From Cytidiella melzeri (lineage: Eukaryota; Basidiomycota; Agaricomycetes; Polyporales; Irpicaceae): a stretch of DNA of 64,000 nt. A program made the translations under genes and the position numbers. The notes beneath the pieces are model-generated. The model worked only from the letters and a program-made list of their open reading frames with translations, was not told the origin of the DNA and did no database searches. The stretch covers positions 97,138-161,137 of the forward strand of contig JABYQR010000063.1 of assembly GCA_022592445.1 (NCBI GenBank). The letters run 5' to 3'. Shown here piece after piece: positions 57,881-64,000 of the stretch (position 1 is the first letter of the stretch; each line of letters starts with the position of its first letter).

Positions 57881-60274
57881 ATGCTCAGCGCAGTGGCAGC
57901 TCGCAAAGCGCGGCTTCAAGCACAGCAACCTCCACATACTCTGCTTCAGCCACTCTCACTTGCTCAGAGTATCTCCAAACCACCGTCGAAGCGAAAATTG
58001 ACTACGGAGCCGGCGAGGAAGAAAAAGAGAAAGGCGAACAAACGCCATGTACTTCAACAGAGCCGGGACTTTGAACAAGACACATTTGCAGAACAAGCGG
58101 ATATCGTAGTAGTGGATGATGGCAGCAGCGATGACGACCAAACTGGCTGCTCGTCGGACGGAGAGATCTCACGAGACGTTGCATTCGCTAAGCCTGGCTG
58201 GGTACCAAGTACTCCCCTGCGGTATTCATCCGACTCGGACAGTCGTGAAGAACCCGCAACTCGGAAAATTGGCACGACAGGTACACCTACCGTCCCTCCT
58301 CAAGCTCTGTCCACATGGCGTCCAGTTGCGAACCAAACCATGTTCGCCTTGACCGCGGACGACGCACGAATTTTCAAGGCGGCCAGTGTGGCGAGCGCAA
58401 GGTTGTGTCTTCTGCGCAAGGGCGAGCGACTGACACTTCTCGGTGTATACTCTTTGCTTGTCGTGTACGGCTCAATCACGTTGGGGGGTACTCTGCTTTC
58501 ACCGCACACCGGAACTCAGAGCGTTTTCGCGCCCTGGTCTTCCCCTCTTCCCGCCGTCGAATGCATTGCAAGCCGCGAATCTTCGTGCGGAATTCCACCC
58601 GAAATTCCTTCGCACTTGCAACGCGCTTTCACGGGCGCCGACGCGGCCGTTGTCATCCAAGAGTTGAGAACTGGGATAGAGGGGCTCGGTCGTGTGTGCA
58701 GGACGTTTGAGAACGTTTTCAGTTTTCCAGGAGGTCTGGCTGCCGATGATTTGGGCCTAAACGGTGTCCAATATGTGAGTAGGCCTTCCTATTGAACTAG
58801 TATCTGCTCATCTTATTCGATAGGTAGAGGTGGAGACGTCTACTGTATGTCCACTCGTCGTGCCACCGTCTTGGGATCGAGCGTGCAAGGCTACGCTTGG
58901 TGAGAATAAAGACAGTTCGAGAATGGTATGTCTCGTACAAGGAGCTAAGAAGACTGGCAAGAGCTCTTTCGCGCGTATGTTGACAAATTCGCTCCTGGCA
59001 AAGTACGTAATTTTCCAATTTTGAATTCCTTCTGTAATGTGCATTGCCGTCAAAGGTATCGCAAGGTCGCATTCCTGGAATGTGACGTTGGCCAGTCTGA
59101 GTTCACTCCCGGCGGAGTGGTGGCATTGAACATTATCGACTCTCCTGTCTTTGGTGCGTGTGCCGCTCTTCCTTTTCTCATACCATCTGAAGCAATTATA
59201 GGACCTCCTTTCTCCCATCCAAGCATCCCATACCGTGCTCATTATATAGGTTCAACGTCTCCTAGGGACTCCCCCGATTTGTACTTGGAGGCAGTTGGCG
59301 CATTGATACAAACCTACAACATCGACGTTCAATACGGTGATATCCACGGTTCGCATCCTTCTGATACTAGGATGGCAGACTCTATCCCCCTCGTCATTAA
59401 CACGATGGGCTGGAATAAAGGATTAGGTGCCGATCTATCCCGGAAGATAATCGAAATCGTGCAACCGTCAAATATCTACGACGTCAGTGCAGTGAGTCCA
59501 GACGATGAATGGGGCAATTTCCAGGAAGTTGGTAAGACTCAAGTACCTTCAGGGCATGCGCAGTGCCGGATTCATGCACTCAAGTCTTCTTCACCTACTG
59601 GCAGCTCTACTCGCTTTACGCCCGCAGATCATCGCAATTTATCGCTCTTGTCATACTTCCACGTTGTCTTCCCACCCAACTTGCACCCTAAGGACGCCCT
59701 CGCTTCATTGTACGCGGACTCCTGGGACACTTCATTACCGCTTTGCGCTCAAGTGCCCTATGAGGTGAACGTGAAGGCTGCCTTTGACGCGATCGTTCTC
59801 GTCGGGCCCGGTGCAGAAGATGTCGTTCCATCGGAGCTCGCCAGAGTGCTCAATGGCTCTATTGTTGGGCTAATCAGCCAGGAATGCGACTCGTCAAACG
59901 TGTCGTCCGGCGAGAGCGAAGGTGCTGTGGTAGGTCTATCATACGCGCAAGGCGCACCTCCACCATCACCTACCGCGTCGTCATGCATCGCTCTCGCTCT
60001 TTTACGGTCAATACAGGATGATGCCACTGACGGTTGGAAGTTTCATGTGTTGACACCAATCTGCCCCGTAGCTTTGGCACGTGCGTCACCTCGAGTATTG
60101 TTGAAGGGCTCGATGGAATTGCCAGTATGGGGCTTACTGGATTACCGCGACCACAGCGTGATCGGAGGGATAGAGAGGCAGCAAGTACCGTATTTACGAT
60201 GGGGCAAAGGAGAAGGCGCAGGTGCTGAAAGGAGGCGGGCTAGAAGGAATTTGACGAGGTTCGGGCTGTACTGA
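57881..60274 (+). CDS. GRC3: Polynucleotide 5'-hydroxyl kinase GRC3 (NOL9 family)
   Basis: Grc3 phosphorylates the 5'-OH end made by Las1 cleavage in ITS2 during 60S maturation, in the nucleolus. The start MLSAVAARKARLQAQQPPHT precedes a basic KRKLTTEPARKKKRKANKR segment and a disordered acidic region. The conserved part begins STWRPVANQTMFALTADDAR, with CLLRKGERLTLLGVYSLLVV and YGSITLGGTLLSPHTG. The kinase P-loop is LVQGAKKTGKSSFAR (GxxxxGKS), followed across an intron by YRKVAFLECDVGQSEFTPGG (Walker B region), FSHPSIPYRAHYIGSTSPRD and VINTMGWNKGLGADL. The C-terminal domain has DYRDHSVIGGIERQQVPYLR and ends RRARRNLTRFGLY at 60274. At least four short introns. A repeat unit begins 12 bp after its stop codon and may form its 3' UTR. 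Confidence 0.92.
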
Positions 60275-60285
60275 TCAGGCTTCAT

Positions 60286-60438
60286 ACACTAGGGGCAAAC
60301 ACCAATTTCACATGCCTTGAAATTTGCATGATTACCCACTTAAATGTTAACTATCAGCAGATAATCCATAGGCAATTTTGGGCTTGGAATTGTTTCTTAA
60401 TGTTTGAGAATACAACATAATGCTATACAAATTCTGTG
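60286..60438 (+). repeat. Dispersed 153-bp repeat, copy 2
   Basis: This is the partner of 519-671, gap-free with 7 differences, starting 12 bp past the GRC3 stop. It has lost every CpG present in copy 1. It sits immediately left of the foldback/LINE compartment, as copy 1 sits in the left repeat region, so the pair flanks the gene block in direct orientation about 60 kb apart. Confidence 0.9.
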
Positions 60439-60548
60439 CCTTGACATGGATAGTCCAACAGAGACTGGATTTTTCCGACATTGTCACAAGTTTACAGCCT
60501 TAGGCGCCTAGCTAGAGCGCTTATTTTCTGGCTAGGAGTGTTACCGGA

Positions 60549-60562
60549 CCTAACCCTAACCC
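60549..60562 (+). repeat. Short interstitial telomere-like string
   Basis: CCTAACCCTAACCC holds two and a third units of the TTAGGG complement. It is too short to be a telomere remnant on its own, but it is 43 bp from the edge of the foldback structure, whose outer ends also read AAACCCTAG. Confidence 0.45.
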
Positions 60563-60605
60563 GGGTCATGTGACATCCTGCCTTATTTATCAATAGTCCA
60601 GACCC

Positions 60606-61587
60606 AAACCCTAGACTCAATCTGGAGCGGTTCCAGATCAACCTAGGCTATTGTTCTATTGTTTCTCTTCCATTGATAGGGATTTCCCAGGGATTACCCC
60701 AGTTCTTATTGTTCTATTGTCTTTCGACTATTGTCTTTTGTCTATTGTTAGGGATTTCCCAGGGATTCCCCCAGTTTCTATTGTTCTATTGTTCTATGTA
60801 CCCCGGTCCTTGACAATTACCCTGGTTCCTTATTGTTCTATTGTTACTCCAGCCCACAGTTACTCCAGCCCCTAGTGTGGGAACTTGCGCACAGACCACC
60901 CAGCCACAGTATATATAGTAGACCTCCCTAGCTCTGCATCTTGACCTCTCTGTCATTTGCACTGCTAGATGAGTGTCGCGGAGCGACTGCTGCTATGCTG
61001 ATAACTCTAAAAATGGAGTGAAGTAGAGAGAAAGGGGGTGGATCTCCAACGACGACAACGAGGTCAAAGTCGATGATGAGCAGGCAAGCAGGCACTGGGG
61101 CCAGATACTGGCAGTGCAAATGACGAAGTTAATATCAGACTTATACTAAGTTACATTGAGTAACTCACCTGGCAGTGCAAATGACGAAGAGGTCAAGATG
61201 CAGAACCAGGGAGGGTAAGGGGTACTATATATACTGTGTCTGGGTGGTCTGTGCACCAGTTCCCACACTAGGGACTGGAGTAACTGTGGGGCTGGAGTAA
61301 CAATAGAACAATAAGGGACTAGGGTAACTGTCAAGGACCTGAGTAACTGTCAAGGACCAGGGTACAGAGAACAATAGAACAATAGAACAATAGAATAGAA
61401 ACAATAGAACAATAGAAACTGGGGGAATCCCTGGAGAATCCCTAACAATAGATAGAAGACAATAATCGAAAGACAATAGAACAATAAAACCTGGGGGAAT
61501 CCCTGGGGAATCCCTATCAATGGAAGAGGAACAATAGAACAATAGCCTAGGTTGATCTGGAACTGCTCCAGATTGAGTCTAGGGTTT
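60606..61587. repeat. Foldback element: large inverted repeat with tandem-repeat arms
   Basis: The left arm (60606-60973) and the right arm (61164-61587) are imperfect inverted copies around a spacer of about 190 bp. Both arms begin from the outside with AAACCCTAGACTCAATCTGG, then run through ATTGTTCTATTG repeats, two blocks of the type GGGATT(C/T)CCCAGGGATT, ACTCCAGCCC repeats, CAGTATATATAGTA and GCATCTTGACCTCT to GTCATTTGCACTGC. Differences include small indels in the repeat tracts and several CG versus TG/CA changes. The right-hand side carries a second copy of CTGGCAGTGCAAATGACGAAG (about 61107 and 61169). Open frames inside arise from the repeats and are not genes. It resembles a foldback or MITE-like element; no transposase is present. 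Confidence 0.85.
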
Positions 61588-62038
61588 TTTTTTTTTTTTT
61601 TTTTTTATTATCTAAGTTTATAAAGGTCCGTGCGTAATGTAGTTACATGTGAGACCATAATCCGAAACCATGAAACGGCTGCCAGCGCCCGTCCCGATTG
61701 TGGGTTGTTTTATACAGTCCTCGGATGAGTGGTGTGGACCGGACAGCGAGGCAGTGGTGTTCAGGCACCACCCAAGTGTCACAACCTATACTTGGCAGAA
61801 ACAGAAAGGGAGACATAGACCCCCGGCCCCATGTTGGCCTGCGGCTGCGAGTGCCCGCTGCAACTGCTACTTTCTGACGGTTTTTTCAGGACGGTTGAAT
61901 GTGGTATGTTCTAGGCCTGATGACTTAGCCCTGTCTAAGCGCGTTGTCGCTACTACGCAGAAAGAGAAAACAACCCCCCCTCCGTTGAAGAAACAAAACA
62001 TTCACCAACATGCCAGGTCATGGCACACAAAAGCCCTT

Positions 62039-62557
62039 TCACTTACTTAGGTGAAGGGTTCCTTCGCCGGATGCAGGATAGAGAACACCCCAACCCGCAT
62101 CCGTGGGTTCCCCCCAAGCCAAACATCCTGTCTGACTAGGGTTCGCCCGCCACCGCGTAGATTCCGACAGCGAGGGGTCGACCTCGCCACCATCCTCATG
62201 ATGACCATCGCGTCTCGAATTGGAATCACGGTTTGCCACAGGAAGGCGAAACTCATCCTCTCCGAAATCCAGCGCATCCGCTGGCCTTCCATTAGCAAGG
62301 TATTGCCGCTCCCTCTGCGGCCCCCACCAACTGGAGTATGGAGATTTGAACTCCAGGTCGTCTGTTAGATTTCTAAAAAACCAGTTGACGAACTTTGCTC
62401 GGTCCTCCTCCGACCTAGCATTGGCCTCAGCTTCCGCCTTGGCATGGTGATCATCCGCTGGAATATGTTTCTCCTTCGGCTTCTTCACCTTCAATATTGG
62501 GTCACGCTTCTGCTCCTCAGAAGCCTCCCTTTGTGTATGAGCGTCCTTATAGTCCAC
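62039..62557 (-). CDS. Additional open frame at the LINE 3' end, unknown function
   Basis: The frame is open from a TGA just above 62557 to the stop at 62039 and has no ATG at its head (a GTG comes first). It overlaps the RNase H frame by 67 nt in another phase. The product would be highly charged at first (KREASEEQKRDPILKVKKPK-like), then has FVNWFFRNLTDDLEFKSPYS and SWWGPQRERQYLANGRPADA, and an acidic C-terminal part. Composition looks protein-like rather than random. It may be expressed by frameshift or re-initiation, or be a degenerate extension of the main frame. I do not recognise it. Confidence 0.45.
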   Translation of the reverse strand: MDYKDAHTQREASEEQKRDPILKVKKPKEKHIPADDHHAKAEAEANARSEEDRAKFVNWFFRNLTDDLEFKSPYSSWWGPQRERQYLANGRPADALDFGEDEFRLPVANRDSNSRRDGHHEDGGEVDPSLSESTRWRANPSQTGCLAWGEPTDAGWGVLYPASGEGTLHLSK

Positions 62558-63890
62558 TCATGTCCTGATCTCCACACCTCACGCATAAACTGCCGGTGGG
62601 ATTTGGGACTGTAATCGATCGGTTTCCACTTGGTATGGGCACCAAACACGGTTTGTTTAAGTATCGTCTCAACCCATACTCGTATTACCGCGTAGGAGTT
62701 AAAACAATTTGCGGCTAAATCTGAGGTTCTCGTCTCCACCAGCTTAGCCCATTCAAAAGTTCCTGCCATGGGGTTCATGATCAAGAACACAAGGAGTTCG
62801 TTTTGTCCAAACGACTGTGTGCAGTTTTGGAAATCTGCAGAATCCATATCCGCAAGAGCTGCTAGTTCCTCTTGATTGTATGGGTCAGGTGGTCTCCAAG
62901 CACGGTACCACAAAAGACACTCTTCCAGCAGATGCTTTCGAGTTTCAATAGCGCCACACGCACATTCCGCGGGACCCTCCAGGTAAAATCTTTCACGGAA
63001 CTCGCCAATAGGCATGTGTCCTGAGATGAGACGTGTAGCAGAAGCATATTCCGCCACACCCACTGTATTATTAGGCTTATCAACGTTATACAACGCTGAC
63101 TGAGCTCCGCCAAGGTTTTTCAACCACCAATGCCGTTTGGCCACTGGTGTCACTCCCTTGAATTCAGACGTTTTAATAACGTTGCTGTGCCCTTTGTAAT
63201 CAAAGTCTTTCATAAGACGATGCCACCGTTTAATAGCCATTGCATCTTTGTCTTGACGTGCCACACTCCACGAGGTAAATCTCGGTGGTGGTTTTTCTGT
63301 AGCCTCTTTGGCAAATTTGTCCATGTCCTCATTGAGTGCGAGGCCAATGTGACTTGGTACCCAACGCAGCCCCACATAGCGTGCAGGGTTTGCGCTCAAG
63401 AAGTCTCGCACCCTTCGGCACGCTACCAAACGCATCATCTGTCCCGGGCCAACATTTGGCTTCAGGATGGATTGTAATGCAGACTTGTTGTCAGCAAAGA
63501 GGTGGATTTCAGTGATACTATCAGGAATGTTCATGACAGCATCACTAATACCCATAGCAAGAGCGCAAATTTCAGCGTCATATACGCCAGAATTGCCCAT
63601 AGGGGTGTGTTTCCTAGTAAGAGTTACACCCATGTGTCGTGTAGTCCAGGCTGCTCCTGACTTGCGTCTTCTTGCAGACCCATCCCATATAAGAGATCCG
63701 TCAGTCCAGACTGAACGAATGTCTTCATTATGTTCTGTGAACTCAATTCGAGGTTTCAGATCTCCATCCACCCACGACTTAAAATCATTGGAGGATTTGT
63801 TTGGCGCATCCACAAAGAACTTGATTCTGTCCTGGAACTCATCTAGAATGCGTTTACCAGGCCAGTTTTCAACATCACAGGATCAAAGGC
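62491..63890 (-). CDS. LINE ORF2 C-terminal part: RNase H domain and Cys/His cluster
   Basis: The frame is open from about 63890 to the stop at 62491; the first Met in it is at 63813 but is not a natural start. RNase H motifs are in order: RSVWTDGSLIWDG (first Asp), VYDAEICALAMG (Glu), IHLFADNKSALQS (Asp) and LRWVPSHIGLALNEDMDKFA (His and last Asp). A CACGAIETRKHLLEEC segment forms the Cys-Cys-His-Cys cluster common after RNase H in LINEs. The remainder (FVNWFF is in another frame) ends LIHKGRLLRSRSVTQY. All RNase H active residues are present, so this part is not decayed. It continues upstream in a different frame (next entry). Confidence 0.85.
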
Positions 63891-64000
63891 TTCGTCTGAA
63901 GTCATCCCTATTCTATGAATATGCGCCAGAGGCGAATCCACTTTACAGCGTCGTGCCCCCAAAGGAAAAGGCATACGACAATTTGCATCGTTTGTCTCCC
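63843..64000 (-). pseudogene. LINE ORF2 upstream fragment in another frame
   Basis: From the window edge to a TAG at 63843-63845 one frame is open and reads like the junction between reverse transcriptase and RNase H regions (MPFPLGARRCKVDSPLAHIH, GMTSDEAFDP). The RNase H frame only opens at about 63890, so the two overlap and are out of phase by one. This implies a one-base indel or a translational frameshift between about 63845 and 63890. Confidence 0.55.

Larger units (their letters stand above)
61585..64000 (-). mobile_element. LINE-type non-LTR retrotransposon, 3' part (5' end beyond window)
   Basis: The element runs leftward and ends in a 22-nt poly(A) (T run at 61585-61606), as expected for a non-LTR element. 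Its visible coding part is the end of the reverse transcriptase reading frame, an RNase H domain and a Cys/His cluster, followed by a further frame and an untranslated end of about 430 bp. The 3' end abuts the outer border of the foldback repeat. The reverse transcriptase core is outside the window. The nearest families would be the Tad or similar RNase H-bearing fungal LINEs; clade is not determined. Confidence 0.85.

Noticed and set aside
60670..60690. GGGATTTCCC blocks resembling an NF-kappaB site
   Set aside because: Fungi have no NF-kappaB, and the block is part of the repeat unit; the likeness is coincidental.
60651..60875. Open frame MFYCFSSIDRDFPGI... and its mirror at 61225-61542 on the minus strand
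   Set aside because: Both are translations of the inverted ATTGTTCTATTG / GGGATTCCC arms; the repetition explains the frames and no protein family fits.
61670..62050. 126-codon forward frame in the LINE 3' end
   Set aside because: It is antisense to the LINE untranslated end and its last frame, with no motif and biased composition.

Overview
The window reads as nuclear DNA of a filamentous basidiomycete, most likely Agaricomycotina. The genes are dense and carry many short (about 45-65 nt) GT-AG introns, the proteins are fungal in type (trifunctional-style fungal nitrite reductase with a Rieske tail, two-domain ADE2, STB6-like, Hem25), and the right edge holds a LINE with an RNase H domain. 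I cannot name the species. I saw no rRNA, tRNA, CRISPR or prokaryotic operon signals.

Layout. 1-1919 is AT-rich, repeat-bearing and gene-free. 1920-8853 holds a membrane-anchored GH5 exo-beta-1,3-glucanase (-), ADE2 (-), an RSA3-type ribosome assembly factor (+) and an alpha/beta hydrolase (-). 8924-15693 is one large HEAT-type gene, URB1/NPA1 (-). 16476-24072 holds a GPI-type cupredoxin (+), a TDG/Thp1 mismatch DNA glycosylase (+), a UbiE-like methyltransferase (+), the mitochondrial glycine carrier Hem25 (+) and an acyl-CoA dehydrogenase (-). 24326-38865 holds DDB1 (+), a small hypothetical (-), a CCDC47 homologue (+), a small membrane protein (-), an STB6-like SIN3-associated protein (-) and a GW/WG-rich protein (+). 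39351-51048 is a complete nitrate assimilation cluster: NRT2-type transporter (-), nitrate reductase (+) and nitrite reductase (+). 51127-60274 holds cyclin C (-), mitochondrial malate dehydrogenase (+), ribosomal protein uL29/RPL35 (-), two hypotheticals, TSR2 (-) and the polynucleotide kinase GRC3 (+). 60275-64000 is a repeat compartment: a 153-bp repeat also present at the left edge, a roughly 1-kb foldback structure, and the 3' part of a LINE whose poly(A) end abuts the foldback.

Functional themes. (1) Nitrate uptake and its two-step reduction to ammonium, with transporter and nitrate reductase sharing a divergent 502-bp promoter that carries GATA-factor sites. (2) Ribosome biogenesis: RSA3, URB1, RPL35, TSR2 and GRC3. 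RSA3 and URB1 belong to the same early pre-60S complex in yeast and lie almost next to each other. (3) Mitochondrial metabolism: Hem25, acyl-CoA dehydrogenase and MDH. (4) Genome maintenance and transcription: TDG, DDB1, cyclin C and STB6-like. The least described item is the GW-rich protein at 36121-38865, which could be tested as an Argonaute-binding protein. The foldback plus LINE at the right edge is the most unusual DNA structure. Exon junctions were inferred by eye from GT-AG sites and reading frame; gene outer ends are more reliable than internal splice sites.
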